DNA from: Eubacteriales bacterium
GTDB lineage: Bacteria; Bacillota; Clostridia; Peptostreptococcales; Anaerovoracaceae
Assembly (NCBI GenBank): GCA_028702415.1
Contig: JAQVOT010000015.1
Coordinates: 1-12,892 of the forward strand
Direction: 5' to 3'
Length of the DNA: 12,892 nucleotides
The notes under the pieces are model-generated. The model did not search any database and was not told where the DNA came from. It saw nothing but the letters and a program-made list of their open reading frames with translations. Of the stretch, positions 1 through 8,720 are shown in pieces. Numbering within the stretch: position 1 is the stretch's first letter; the number at the start of each line of letters is the position of its first letter. The translations under genes were made by a program, and so were the position numbers.

Positions 1-1512
1 ATCAGGGATATCCAGATTCATCATCTTTAAGAGTGTAGGTGCAATGTCGCAAAGTCTGCCCCCATCCTTAAGTGGAGCCGGGGAAGCGGATATATTAACC
101 AGGGGCACATCGTTCAGTGAATGTGCCGTGAGTATGTTTCCTTCTGAATCAGCCATTTCATCTGCGTTGCCATGGTCGGCGGTAAGCAGAATCTGTCCGC
201 CTTTTGCAAGGACAGCATCAACAACCTGTGGTACACACTTATCGAGAGTTTCAATTGCCTTAACTGCAGCTTCCATCACGCCTGTATGTCCAACCATGTC
301 AGCATTGGCATAATTCAGGATGATCAGGTCGTATTTATCCCCATTGATTGCTTCAAGAACTCTGGCCGTAACCTCAGAAGCACTCATTCCCGGTTGTATA
401 TCATATGTGGGGACAGATGGAGATTGCACAAGAATACGATCCTCACCGGCTTCAGGCTCCTCAATACCTCCGTTAAAGAAGAATGTTACATGAGCATACT
501 TCTCTGTTTCTGCAATTCTCAGTTGTTTCATGCCGAGAGATGAAATATAAAAACCCAGAGTGTTGGCAGGAGTTTCAGGAGGGTAGGCAAGAGTTACATT
601 CGGCATTTCTGCATCATACTGGGTCATGCAGATGTAACAAAGATCCTTGATAAGCCTCTTTCTTTCGAAACCGTCAAAATTTCTGTCAACGAATGCTCTT
701 GTTATTTCTCTGGCTCTGTCCGGGCGGAAATTGAACATGATTATGGAATCTCCATCCTTAACGAATCCATCAGTGTATTCATCGCTACCGTCTACTATTG
801 TTGGCAGAACGAATTCATCATTTTCGTTACGCTCATATGCCTCTGCGATTGCCTCTTGCCCGCTGGACGCATGCAAGCCTTCAGCTACTGTCATGGCATC
901 ATAGGCTTTTTTCAGTCTGTCCCAGCGTTTATCTCTATCCATAGCATAATACCGGCCACTTACAATTCCAATACGTCCAAGGCCGACTTTATTCATGTAA
1001 TCTGTCAGTTGATTCATGTATTTCATAGCACAACGTGGTGGAACATCTCTGCCGTCAAGGAAGCAATGTACAAGAAGTTTATTTACGCCTTCTTTTTTTG
1101 CCATGTCTATGAGAGCGAAAAGGTGAGTGATGTGGCTGTGAACGCCGCCATCTGACAGCAGTCCCTGAAGGTGCAGTGTTGAATTGTTTTTCTTTACGTG
1201 TTCAATAGCCTTAAGAAAAGCTCTATTTTTAAAGAATTTTCCTTCTTTAATTTCTTTTGTTATCATGGTCAGATCCTGATATACGATTCTGCCGGCACCG
1301 ATATTCAGGTGTCCAACTTCGGAATTGCCCATCTGTCCTTCCGGCAGACCAACATCCAGGCCACAGGTCTTTAGTGTTGTATTAGGGTATCCGTTAAATA
1401 TTTTATCGAGATTGGGCTTGTTTGCTTTTGCGATAGCATTCCCCTCGACAGAAGAGTTTATGCCGTACCCGTCCAGAATCATCAGCATAGTTGGTCTTTT
1501 AAAGTCTGCCAT
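1..1512 (-). CDS. gpmI: 2,3-bisphosphoglycerate-independent phosphoglycerate mutase (3' end cut off)
   Basis: Interconverts 3-phosphoglycerate and 2-phosphoglycerate in cytosolic glycolysis and gluconeogenesis, as a Mn-dependent enzyme of the alkaline phosphatase superfamily. The minus-strand frame is open from ATG at 1512 to the left edge, 504 codons without a stop. The start follows a GGAGG (1520-1524) at 7-nt spacing, and the protein opens with the family signature MADFKRPTMLMILDGYG. Metal and catalytic residues are visible: D14, the phosphorylated Ser64 in MGNSEVGHLNIGAGR, D405 and H409 in ADMVGH, D446/H447 in TADHGNADEM, and H464 in TAHSLNDVPLV. The visible end, DIAPTLLKMMNLDIP, is the usual region about ten residues before the C-terminus, so only a short tail is missing. 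Many Bacillota keep gpmI with gap-pgk-tpiA; here it has its own promoter and is divergent from addA. Whether glycolytic genes lie beyond the left edge cannot be seen. Confidence 0.97.
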   Translation of the reverse strand, partial: MADFKRPTMLMILDGYGINSSVEGNAIAKANKPNLDKIFNGYPNTTLKTCGLDVGLPEGQMGNSEVGHLNIGAGRIVYQDLTMITKEIKEGKFFKNRAFLKAIEHVKKNNSTLHLQGLLSDGGVHSHITHLFALIDMAKKEGVNKLLVHCFLDGRDVPPRCAMKYMNQLTDYMNKVGLGRIGIVSGRYYAMDRDKRWDRLKKAYDAMTVAEGLHASSGQEAIAEAYERNENDEFVLPTIVDGSDEYTDGFVKDGDSIIMFNFRPDRAREITRAFVDRNFDGFERKRLIKDLCYICMTQYDAEMPNVTLAYPPETPANTLGFYISSLGMKQLRIAETEKYAHVTFFFNGGIEEPEAGEDRILVQSPSVPTYDIQPGMSASEVTARVLEAINGDKYDLIILNYANADMVGHTGVMEAAVKAIETLDKCVPQVVDAVLAKGGQILLTADHGNADEMADSEGNILTAHSLNDVPLVNISASPAPLKDGGRLCDIAPTLLKMMNLDIPD

Positions 1513-1554
1513 TATATTTCCTCCGTTATTTGATTTCAGTTTCCTGTTATTATA
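1513..1554 (-). promoter_or_regulatory. gpmI promoter (extended -10) and leader
   Basis: On the minus strand a perfect TATAAT occupies 1549-1554 and is preceded by TGG, giving an extended -10 (TGnTATAAT). No good -35 hexamer lies 16-18 bp upstream, which is common for extended -10 promoters. The predicted transcript start near 1542 gives a leader of about 30 nt carrying the GGAGG site. Inferred from motif match only. Confidence 0.65.
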
Positions 1555-1562
1555 CCACAATA

Positions 1563-1571
1563 TGTTATAAT
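1563..1571 (+). promoter_or_regulatory. addA promoter (extended -10)
   Basis: A perfect TATAAT at 1566-1571 is preceded by TGT (1563-1565), an extended -10. A recognisable -35 is absent. The predicted start near 1578 leaves a leader of about 30 nt with GGAGG at 1596-1600, 7 nt before the addA ATG. This element is only 11 bp from the gpmI -10 on the other strand. Confidence 0.6.
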
Positions 1572-1607
1572 AAATTTGTATAAAAGTGGGTATACGGAGG
1601 CAATAAT

Positions 1608-4600
1608 ATGGAATGGACAAAGGAACAGAAAGACACAATTGAAATAACCGGAAAGAACATTCTGGTTTCAGCAGCGGCAGGGTCCGGCAAGACAACGGTC
1701 CTTGTTGAGCGCATAAAAAATCTTGTGATAAATGAAGGAGCAGATATTGACAGATTCCTTATCACAACCTTTACAAAGGCCGCAGCAGCTGAGATGAAAG
1801 AGAGACTGGAAAATGCCTTTCGTGAGGCGGGGTTGACAAGGCAGCTCCAGAAGCTGCCTGCTGCAAATATAAGCACATTTCATTCCTTTGCAATTGAAGT
1901 GATCAGGCAGTATTTTTATTTGACAGATCTTGAGCCGGGCTTCGCCATTGCTGATGATGTACAGATGTCAATTATGAAAAGAGAAGCCCTGGACAGGGTA
2001 TTTGAAAGAAGATATCAGCAGGATTATGAAATTCTCAGGGAATTTCTCTTGAAATACAGCAGGGATAGAGGCGACGATAGGCTCAAGGATAATATTCTGG
2101 AAACATACAGGACCCTTGTTAGCATTCCTGAATACATGGAATGGGCAAAAGAAAAGGCTCATATCATCGGAGGAGAAAACCCAATGGAAGCTCTGGGAGC
2201 TTATGAGCTGATGGCATCTGATATCAGTGACAGGCTTAAACAGGCAACATACGAATTTAAAAAGGCTGCCGGGGTTTTGAATACGGATAACACCCGGAAA
2301 CTATATATGAAAGCTTTGGCGGATGTCCATAATTCCACCTGTTTATATGAAGAAGCCATAGGCATCTCCGGGGACAGTGCGCATATCAGGGAGGGTCTTG
2401 AGAAACTTAAACCCGCATTGCTGTCGTTCAAGAAGGAAACTCTGAGAGCCGGCAAAGAAGAAAAACCATTTTATGAAGGTGAACTGAAGAAATTACAGGA
2501 AAAACACAGAGGTTCCGGCAAAGCCATAATTGATGGAATTAAGAAGGAATATTTTGATAAATCCTTCGATGATTTTGAGCAGGATCTGAGGGATGTTTAT
2601 GATGATACCTTGTATTACATAGACATAATTGAAGAATTCGTAAAAGAACTTAAAGACGCAAAATCAGATGCGGGGGTTATCGATTTCGATGATGTTATGC
2701 ACTATGCCATTGAAATACTTAAATCAGATCAGGCGGCAGATGAGCTAAGGGAGAAATTTGATTATATTTTCATTGATGAGTATCAGGACAGCAATTACCT
2801 TCAGGAAGAAATAATAAGGCGTATCGTAAGAAATAACAATCTCTTCATGGTTGGGGATGTGAAGCAATGTATATATAAATTCAGGCTTGCGGAGCCGGAG
2901 CTTTTTCAGCATAAGGCTATGCTTTACGCCAGCAGTGATGAGGAAGAGAGCCTTCTTCTTAATCTGAACAGCAATTTCAGGAGCAAGAAGAATGTGACGG
3001 AACCTGTAAATGATCTGTTCAGACAGTTGATGGAAGGATATGACCAGAGGGCAGAGTTGCACTGTACCGCAGCTGATGAATATCCGGGAATGGCTGCCAG
3101 AATCCATATAATAAACCGGGAAGAATTTGATGAAGCTGCACCGGATAAGGGTGAGGCGGAAGCAGCGGTAATTGCCGGAATAATCCGGGAACGGCTGGGG
3201 CAGGAAATATATGATACAAAAAAGAAGGAAATCCGCAGGCTCAGGCTGGCCGATTTCGCAGTTATTGCCAGAAACAACAACACGGTAGAAGAAGTCGAGA
3301 GATATCTTATTAATGATGGGATAGAAGCCTACGGTGAGGGGAACGGCAAGTACTTTGAGACGGTTGAAGTTCAGGTTTTCCTGAATCTTCTTAGAATAAT
3401 AGACAACATGAGGCAGGACATACCTCTTATTTCTGCAATGAGAAGTGTAGTGTTCGGTTTCAGCATAAGGGATCTTGTTGAAATCAGGATCCATTGCAGG
3501 AAGGGAAATTTCTACAGCAGCGTAATGGCCTATGCCAGAGAGGGACCTAATGCTGAACTCAAATCTAAGATAATTTCCATGACTGAAAAGATTGACCTGT
3601 GGAAGGAAATCAGCAGAACGGTACCACTGGAGGAACTGATGAAAACAGTTCTTTATGATACCGGTTATTATGATTACTGCAGCGGTCTGCCTGTAGGAGT
3701 ACAGAGAATATCAAATCTGAGACTGATTGCTGAGAAGGCCTCAAAATACGAGGAAATCAGCCATGGAGGACTCTATGGCTTTCTCAGGTATATTGAAACC
3801 ATGGAAGATAGCGGAGAAAATGATTCAGAAGCCAAAGTTTTAAGTGAAAGTGAAGATGTCGTTCGAGTAATGAGCGTTCATAAGAGCAAGGGGCTTGAGT
3901 TTCCTGTAGTTATATTCACAAATGCTTCCAGGTCAACATCAAAGGGAAATAAAGGCGGTGCGATTTCCATTCACAGGGATTATGGAATTGGACTTCCAAA
4001 GGTCAACAGGTCTGAACATTGGTACAGAAGGACTTTTTTGCAGCATCTGATTACCGGAGCGAAAAAGAAGGAAGCAATAGAGGAAGAAATACGAATTCTC
4101 TATGTTGCACTCACCAGAGCCAGGGATTGTATCGAAATTGTCGGGTCAGTTCCTAAAGAAGAAAGGATTCCGGAGGAAGTGTCCACCGAATCATTTCTCA
4201 ACATGATATATGGACCGTTTTCTGCCAGAAAAGAAGTTGAGGTAAAATACTACAATGATGTTGCAGCTCTTGAACAGGCCCATGAAAGGAGGCTGCATAA
4301 GGCTTCCGAGCTTTATTATGCTGCCGAAGCGATAACAAATGAAGAAATGGATGAGGAAACAGCCAAACTGATAAACGATAATCTATGTTATGTTTACCCC
4401 TATGCTGAGAGTGCTGAAATAAAACCAAAATATTCTGTATCAGCAATCAACACGTCAGGAGAAATCTCCGGCGATATCCATTTGGATGGTTTTGCACCTG
4501 AAAAGAGTGAAAGAAGCTTAACCGCAGCAGAAAAAGGTACAGTGATGCATCTTCTCATGGAAAAGCTTGATTTCGCCAAAGCTTCAGGTCTTGACAATTC

Positions 4601-5042
4601 GGAAATTTCTGGAAGAGAGTACATACAGTCGCTGGCTGATGGCCTGCTGGCTGAGGAATCAATAAGTGCAGCTGAGTACGATGCGATCAAAGTGGATAAT
4701 GCCCATGCATTTTTTAATACAGATATCGGTAAACGTGCATCTTACGCCTACAAACAGGGGAAACTTCAGAGGGAGAAGGAATTTATTCTGGAGAAAACCA
4801 TCCAGGGTGTAAATACAGTTGTTCAGGGCATTATTGACTGTTTCTTTGAAGAAAAAGGCAAGCTGATTCTTATTGATTACAAGAACAGTTATATGAGAGG
4901 CGGAAGGCCGGGAGAAGAAATTGCTGAATTCTATAGACAGCAGATAGAATTGTACAAAGAAGCACTGGAAGGATCCACTGGAATAAAAGTGTCAGAGAGC
5001 TATCTGTTTATGTTTGATACAGGTGAATTTATTTCGATATGA
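1608..5042 (+). CDS. addA: ATP-dependent helicase/nuclease subunit A (AddA)
   Basis: The 1144-residue protein is the helicase-nuclease subunit of AddAB, which resects double-strand breaks to a Chi-like site and loads RecA. It has UvrD/Rep superfamily 1A motifs in order: the Q/Walker A region WTKEQKDTIEITGKNI followed by AAAGSGKTT (about 22-30), Walker B IDEYQDSN (DE at 390-391), VMSVHKSKGLEFPVVIF (around 754-770) and LYVALTRARD (831-840). The C-terminal PD-(D/E)XK nuclease shows D1077 in QGIID and the D1090-Y-K1092 triad in LIDYKNS, so both activities look intact. It is somewhat shorter than the roughly 1230 residues of the Bacillus protein. The start has GGAGG 7 nt upstream. Its usual partner addB, normally directly upstream, is not here: gpmI occupies that place on the opposite strand. 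The gene appears monocistronic, with its own promoter and terminator. Confidence 0.95.
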   Translation: MEWTKEQKDTIEITGKNILVSAAAGSGKTTVLVERIKNLVINEGADIDRFLITTFTKAAAAEMKERLENAFREAGLTRQLQKLPAANISTFHSFAIEVIRQYFYLTDLEPGFAIADDVQMSIMKREALDRVFERRYQQDYEILREFLLKYSRDRGDDRLKDNILETYRTLVSIPEYMEWAKEKAHIIGGENPMEALGAYELMASDISDRLKQATYEFKKAAGVLNTDNTRKLYMKALADVHNSTCLYEEAIGISGDSAHIREGLEKLKPALLSFKKETLRAGKEEKPFYEGELKKLQEKHRGSGKAIIDGIKKEYFDKSFDDFEQDLRDVYDDTLYYIDIIEEFVKELKDAKSDAGVIDFDDVMHYAIEILKSDQAADELREKFDYIFIDEYQDSNYLQEEIIRRIVRNNNLFMVGDVKQCIYKFRLAEPELFQHKAMLYASSDEEESLLLNLNSNFRSKKNVTEPVNDLFRQLMEGYDQRAELHCTAADEYPGMAARIHIINREEFDEAAPDKGEAEAAVIAGIIRERLGQEIYDTKKKEIRRLRLADFAVIARNNNTVEEVERYLINDGIEAYGEGNGKYFETVEVQVFLNLLRIIDNMRQDIPLISAMRSVVFGFSIRDLVEIRIHCRKGNFYSSVMAYAREGPNAELKSKIISMTEKIDLWKEISRTVPLEELMKTVLYDTGYYDYCSGLPVGVQRISNLRLIAEKASKYEEISHGGLYGFLRYIETMEDSGENDSEAKVLSESEDVVRVMSVHKSKGLEFPVVIFTNASRSTSKGNKGGAISIHRDYGIGLPKVNRSEHWYRRTFLQHLITGAKKKEAIEEEIRILYVALTRARDCIEIVGSVPKEERIPEEVSTESFLNMIYGPFSARKEVEVKYYNDVAALEQAHERRLHKASELYYAAEAITNEEMDEETAKLINDNLCYVYPYAESAEIKPKYSVSAINTSGEISGDIHLDGFAPEKSERSLTAAEKGTVMHLLMEKLDFAKASGLDNSEISGREYIQSLADGLLAEESISAAEYDAIKVDNAHAFFNTDIGKRASYAYKQGKLQREKEFILEKTIQGVNTVVQGIIDCFFEEKGKLILIDYKNSYMRGGRPGEEIAEFYRQQIELYKEALEGSTGIKVSESYLFMFDTGEFISI

Positions 5043-5068
5043 AGGGATATTAAAATGTCCCTTTTTTT
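5042..5068 (+). terminator. Rho-independent terminator of addA
   Basis: The arm AAGGGATATT (5042-5051) pairs with AATGTCCCTT (5054-5063) with one G-U pair; sterically the real loop would be about four bases. It is followed by a T run to 5068. The stem starts on the last base of the addA TGA. It separates addA from the heat-shock promoter 12 bp further on. Confidence 0.88.
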
Positions 5069-5080
5069 ATTAAAAAAGTG

Positions 5081-5109
5081 TTGACAGAACTCGCACTTGG
5101 TAGTAAATT
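5081..5109 (+). promoter_or_regulatory. Vegetative (sigma-A) promoter of the hrcA operon
   Basis: A perfect TTGACA (5081-5086), a 17-bp spacer and TAAATT (5104-5109, 4 of 6 matches) give a sigma-A-type promoter. The predicted start near 5116 is a few bases ahead of CIRCE, so HrcA bound there would block initiation or promoter clearance, as is known for class I heat-shock genes. Confidence 0.85.
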
Positions 5110-5120
5110 ATGAGTATAAG

Positions 5121-5147
5121 TTAGCACTCGATGTAGATGAGTGCTAA
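5121..5147 (+). promoter_or_regulatory. CIRCE operator (HrcA binding site)
   Basis: TTAGCACTC (5121-5129), nine spacer bases, then GAGTGCTAA (5139-5147): a perfect match to the CIRCE consensus with both 9-bp arms intact. It is bound by the HrcA dimer encoded 44 bp downstream, an autoregulatory loop. As it lies at the 5' end of the mRNA it can also fold as an RNA hairpin. Confidence 0.98.
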
Positions 5148-5154
5148 CAAGAAG

Positions 5155-5174
5155 CTGAAACAAAGGTGTTTCAG
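5155..5174 (+). promoter_or_regulatory. Second leader hairpin between CIRCE and the hrcA ribosome binding site
   Basis: CTGAAACA (5155-5162) and TGTTTCAG (5167-5174) are perfect 8-bp inverted arms with an AAGG tetraloop. The stem ends 5 nt before the hrcA GGAGG (5180-5184). There is no U-tract, so it is not a terminator. The structure is seen directly; a role in mRNA stability or translation control is inference. Confidence 0.6.
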
Positions 5175-5190
5175 GATATGGAGGCACGCA

Positions 5191-6234
5191 ATGGATTTAA
5201 CAGAAAGAAAATTAAAAATATTGCAAGCCGTCATCGCTGATTTTGTCAGAACTGCGGAACCGGTTGGATCAAGAACGATTTCCAAGAACTATGAAATCGG
5301 AAGTCCTGCAACCATACGAAATGAGATGTCAGATCTTGAAGAAATGGGATATCTTACACACCCCCATACATCCTCGGGTAGAGTTCCTTCTGAAAAGGCG
5401 TACAGACTCTATGTTAATGAGATGATGAAAAAGCGAGAGTTGTCTCAGGAAGAAAAGGATGCAATTGCAAAAGACCTTTATTCCAATGTTACAGAGCTTG
5501 AAAATCTGATTGAAAGAGCTGCACATGTGCTTTCGGAAATAACAAATCTGACAGCTTTTGCGCTGGCACCTGGCAATGAACAGGATAAACTGAAATATGT
5601 TAATCTGCTCCCGGTGGATGATAATACAGTTGTTCTGACCCTTGTTTCGGATAGCGGAAAGGTGAGCAATACAGCGGTAAGGCTAAAAAAACCGGCTTCA
5701 GAACAAACCCTTAGGATTCTGTCAAAGAACATGACTTACAATTACAGTGGTAAGACCCTAAGTGAAGCGCTGACTATCGACATTATTCAGACACTGAAGA
5801 CTGATGCAGAAGCAATGGTTATGTTTGAAAAATCCATTGCACCGAGTTTCATAAGAACTCTTGAAGACATGCTCAACGTCAATCTGTACATGGACGGGCT
5901 TACAAATATCTTTGCACTTCCTGAGTATAATGATATCAACAAGGCAAAGACTTTTTTCGAGATGATTAACCGCAAGGCGGATATTACCCAGAAACTTATA
6001 AGCAGGGATGAGGGAATAACCATAACAATAGGAGAGGAAAATCAGGATGAGGACCTTTCGGATTGCAGTGTTGTTACCGCAACATACCACGTTGACGGTA
6101 AAATGGTAGGTAAGCTTGGGGTGATCGGGCCGACAAGAATGCAGTACGATGAAGTTACTTCAGTTATTGAATATCTGACTGATAATATTAGTAAGGCGTT
6201 CATGCTGGAGGAAGGAGACGATGATGACTTATAA
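5191..6234 (+). CDS. hrcA: Heat-inducible transcription repressor HrcA
   Basis: A 347-residue dimeric DNA-binding protein that represses CIRCE-controlled genes; family knowledge says its activity depends on GroEL. The N-terminal winged helix (about residues 5-80) contains the signature VGSRTISKNYEIGSPATIRN and the following EMSDLEEMGYLTHPHTSSGR. The C-terminal portion ends in IGPTRMQYDEVTSVIEYLTD and an acidic tail. The start at 5191 is chosen because MDLTERKLKILQAVI is the conserved HrcA N-terminus and GGAGG (5180-5184) lies 6 nt upstream. An in-frame ATG at 5137 would begin inside CIRCE and has no ribosome binding site. Length is close to the usual ~345 residues. It is the first gene of the operon and its end overlaps grpE by 14 nt, which suggests translational coupling. 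Confidence 0.97.
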   Translation: MDLTERKLKILQAVIADFVRTAEPVGSRTISKNYEIGSPATIRNEMSDLEEMGYLTHPHTSSGRVPSEKAYRLYVNEMMKKRELSQEEKDAIAKDLYSNVTELENLIERAAHVLSEITNLTAFALAPGNEQDKLKYVNLLPVDDNTVVLTLVSDSGKVSNTAVRLKKPASEQTLRILSKNMTYNYSGKTLSEALTIDIIQTLKTDAEAMVMFEKSIAPSFIRTLEDMLNVNLYMDGLTNIFALPEYNDINKAKTFFEMINRKADITQKLISRDEGITITIGEENQDEDLSDCSVVTATYHVDGKMVGKLGVIGPTRMQYDEVTSVIEYLTDNISKAFMLEEGDDDDL

Positions 6235-6799
6235 AAAGAAGATAGAAGAAAAAGAAACAGCTAGAGAAAAAGTAAAGGAAAAAGCAAAAAAAGACCCGGA
6301 AAAGGAGGAAAGAGGGAAAGAAGAAGAGATTAATAAAGAAACAATTAAGGAAGAAGCGATTAAGGAAGAAGGGGAAGAGCCCGTGGAACAGCCGGAAGAT
6401 GAAAATGTAAAATATCTGAGGCTAATGGCGGACTTCCAGAATTACAAGAAAAGGGTAGAAAAAGAGAAAAAAGATCTTTATTCCTATGCTAATGAGAATA
6501 TCATTAACGAACTACTGATGGTTCTGGATAATTTTGAAAGAGCATTGGATCATGAAGATGGCAATGGATTCAAAGAAGGCATAGAAATGATTTTCAAGCA
6601 GCTCTGGGATGTGCTCGTAAAATCAGGTCTGGAAGAGATACCGGCACTTGGTGAAGAATTTGATCCTCAGATACACAATGCGGTCATGACAGAAGACACT
6701 GATGAATACGAAAGCGGAAAGATCAGCGGAGTAATGCAGAAAGGATACACATTGAGCGGGAAGGTAATAAGACCCTCAATGGTTAAAGTAGTAAACTAA
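6221..6799 (+). CDS. grpE: Nucleotide exchange factor GrpE
   Basis: Releases ADP from DnaK, resetting the Hsp70 cycle; acts as a dimer in the cytosol. The 192-residue protein has a long, highly charged Lys/Glu N-terminal segment (about 5-60), then the conserved coiled-coil region [20 protein letters not shown] and the C-terminal beta domain with [13 protein letters not shown] and [20 protein letters not shown]. The start overlaps the end of hrcA. Two adjacent ATGs (6221, 6224) both fit: GGAGG at 6207-6211 is 9 nt before the first and GGAG at 6214-6217 is 6 nt before the second, so the start may be one codon later. dnaK follows after 13 nt. The N-terminal segment holds a small tandem repeat (6344-6373). 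Confidence 0.96.
   Translation: MMTYKKKIEEKETAREKVKEKAKKDPEKEERGKEEEINKETIKEEAIKEEGEEPVEQPEDENVKYLRLMADFQNYKKRVEKEKKDLYSYANENIINELLMVLDNFERALDHEDGNGFKEGIEMIFKQLWDVLVKSGLEEIPALGEEFDPQIHNAVMTEDTDEYESGKISGVMQKGYTLSGKVIRPSMVKVVN
6344..6373 (+). repeat. 15-bp tandem duplication inside grpE
   Basis: Two adjacent 15-base units, ATTAAGGAAGAAGCG and ATTAAGGAAGAAGGG, match at 14 of 15 positions and encode [10 protein letters not shown] (residues 42-51). The unit is in frame, so it only lengthens the charged N-terminal segment. It looks like a replication-slippage duplication within a purine-rich stretch. Confidence 0.75.
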
Positions 6800-6812
6800 G
6801 GAGGAAAATAGA

Positions 6813-8687
6813 ATGGGAAAAGTTATAGGAATTGATTTAGGAACAACTAATTCATGTGTGGCAGTTGTAGAAGGTGGAGAACCAACAGTTATCACAAATG
6901 CAGAAGGCATGAGAACAACGCCATCAGTTGTAGGTTTTACAAAGGGCGGAGAAAGACTGGTTGGTGAAACAGCGAAGAGACAGGCCATTACAAACCCTGA
7001 CAGAACAATTTCATCAATCAAGAGACACATGGGTGAAGCATATGATGTGTCAATCGATGGAAAAAAATACACACCACAGGATATAAGTGCGATGGTTCTG
7101 GCAAAGCTTAAAGCAGACGCAGAAAGCTATCTTGGTGAAAGTGTATCGGAAGCAGTCATCACTGTACCTGCTTACTTTACAGACAGTCAGAAGCAGGCAA
7201 CAAAGGATGCCGGCAAAATTGCAGGTCTGGAAGTTCTGAGAATCATCAACGAACCAACAGCAGCATCACTGGCATACGGGATCGATAAGGCTCACAAAGC
7301 CCAGAAGATTCTGGTATATGACCTGGGCGGCGGCACTTTCGACGTTTCTATTTTGGAACTTGGAGAAGGGGTGCTGGAAGTACTTGCTACAAACGGTGAT
7401 ACTAAGCTGGGTGGTGACGATTTTGATGAGGCACTGCTGAACTTCATGGCTGACAGCTTTTCACAGGAAAACGGTATTGACCTGAGAAAAGATAAGATGG
7501 CAATGCAGAGACTTAAGGAAGCCGCTGAAAAGGCCAAAAAGGAACTTTCAAGCGCGCAGACAACTAACATCAATCTGCCGTTCATTTCAGTAAGCGAAGC
7601 TGGTCCGCTTCATATGAACATCGACATTACAAGAGCCAAGTTCGATCAGCTGACATCAAATCTGGTTGAAAGAACTATCGGACCTATGAAGAAGGCAATG
7701 GCTGATGCTGAAGTTACAAATAACGATATCGACAAGGTTATCCTGGTTGGCGGATCAACAAGAATACCTTCTGTTCAGGAAGCTGTTCAGAAAGTTACGG
7801 GCAAGGAACCTTTCAAGGGAATCAATCCTGATGAATGCGTAGCTATGGGTGCTGCAATTCAGGGGGGAATCCTAAAGGGCGATGAAAGCATGGGATCAGA
7901 TATTCTGCTTCTGGACGTAACTCCACTTTCACTGTCAATTGAAACACTGGGCGGAGTTGCCACAAAGCTGATTGAAAGAAACACTACTATTCCTACAAAG
8001 AAGAGCCAGATATTTTCTACAGCAGCAGACAATCAGCCTGCAGTAGATATTCATGTAATGCAGGGCGAAAGAGACATGGCAGCAGGAAATACTACACTTG
8101 GAAGATTCCAGCTTACCGGAATTCCGCCTGCACCACGTGGAATTCCACAGATTGAAGTCACATTCGATATCGATGCCAATGGCATTGTAAATGTAAGTGC
8201 CAAGGATCTGGGAACAGGCAAGTCACAGAATATCACAATTACTTCTTCAACAAAGCTCTCAGATGATGAGATCAATGCTAAGGTTAAGGAAGCTGAACAG
8301 TTCGCTGAAGAAGACAAAAAGAAGAAAGAAGAAGTTGAAATAAAGAATCAGGCTGAAACTCTGATTTACGAAACAGAGAAAAATGTCAAGGAACTTGATA
8401 GTTCACTTTCAGACGAAGAAAAGGCTGACATCAACGGGACCAAGGAAGCTCTGCAGAGTGCTCTTAATGCCAACAACATCGATGACATCAAAGCTAAAAC
8501 AGAAGAACTAACTGAAAAGTTCCATACAATTTCAGCCAAGATGTATCAGCAGGCACAGCAGTCTCAGGGAGCAGCAGGTGCAGGCCCTGATATGGGTGCA
8601 GCTGGCGGAGCGGCTAGCGGTAATTCTGCAGATGACAATGTTGTTGATGCGGACTTTGAAGTAGTAGACGACGACAGTGAAAAGTAA
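6813..8687 (+). CDS. dnaK: Molecular chaperone DnaK (Hsp70)
   Basis: ATP-driven chaperone for nascent, misfolded and aggregated proteins, working with DnaJ and GrpE encoded on either side. The 624-residue protein opens with the phosphate-1 motif [51 protein letters not shown], the phosphate-2 motif [10 protein letters not shown] (from D170) and the adenosine motif [12 protein letters not shown] follow. The hydrophobic interdomain linker is DILLLDV (363-369). Then come the substrate-binding beta domain, a helical lid, a Gly/Ala-rich stretch (about 588-608) and the acidic tail [16 protein letters not shown], close to the usual DnaK end. AGGAGG at 6799-6804 is 8 nt before the ATG, the strongest ribosome binding site in the operon. 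No missing motif or frameshift is evident. Confidence 0.98.
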   Translation: MGKVIGIDLGTTNSCVAVVEGGEPTVITNAEGMRTTPSVVGFTKGGERLVGETAKRQAITNPDRTISSIKRHMGEAYDVSIDGKKYTPQDISAMVLAKLKADAESYLGESVSEAVITVPAYFTDSQKQATKDAGKIAGLEVLRIINEPTAASLAYGIDKAHKAQKILVYDLGGGTFDVSILELGEGVLEVLATNGDTKLGGDDFDEALLNFMADSFSQENGIDLRKDKMAMQRLKEAAEKAKKELSSAQTTNINLPFISVSEAGPLHMNIDITRAKFDQLTSNLVERTIGPMKKAMADAEVTNNDIDKVILVGGSTRIPSVQEAVQKVTGKEPFKGINPDECVAMGAAIQGGILKGDESMGSDILLLDVTPLSLSIETLGGVATKLIERNTTIPTKKSQIFSTAADNQPAVDIHVMQGERDMAAGNTTLGRFQLTGIPPAPRGIPQIEVTFDIDANGIVNVSAKDLGTGKSQNITITSSTKLSDDEINAKVKEAEQFAEEDKKKKEEVEIKNQAETLIYETEKNVKELDSSLSDEEKADINGTKEALQSALNANNIDDIKAKTEELTEKFHTISAKMYQQAQQSQGAAGAGPDMGAAGGAASGNSADDNVVDADFEVVDDDSEK

Positions 8688-8720
8688 ATCAATCAGTCAT
8701 AGCGGAAGGATAAAATAATG

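Noticed and set aside
44..1570. Several plus-strand open frames across the left 1.5 kb
   Set aside because: The minus strand here encodes gpmI with all its catalytic motifs; the plus-strand frames overlap it, lack ribosome binding sites and resemble no protein family.
2745..3494. Long antisense open frame (249 codons) inside addA, plus another of 161 codons antisense to prmA (10176-10661)
   Set aside because: Both mirror well-conserved coding sequence, have no ribosome binding site or recognisable domain, and their composition is that of a complementary-strand shadow.
5137..5190. Longer hrcA start at ATG 5137, adding 18 residues
   Set aside because: This ATG lies within the CIRCE spacer/right arm, has no ribosome binding site, and the added residues are not part of the conserved HrcA N-terminus; ATG 5191 has GGAGG 6 nt upstream.
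6301..6312. Strong SD-like AAAGGAGGAA inside grpE
   Set aside because: No ATG, GTG or TTG follows at a usable distance; it is a by-product of Lys/Glu codons in the purine-rich segment.
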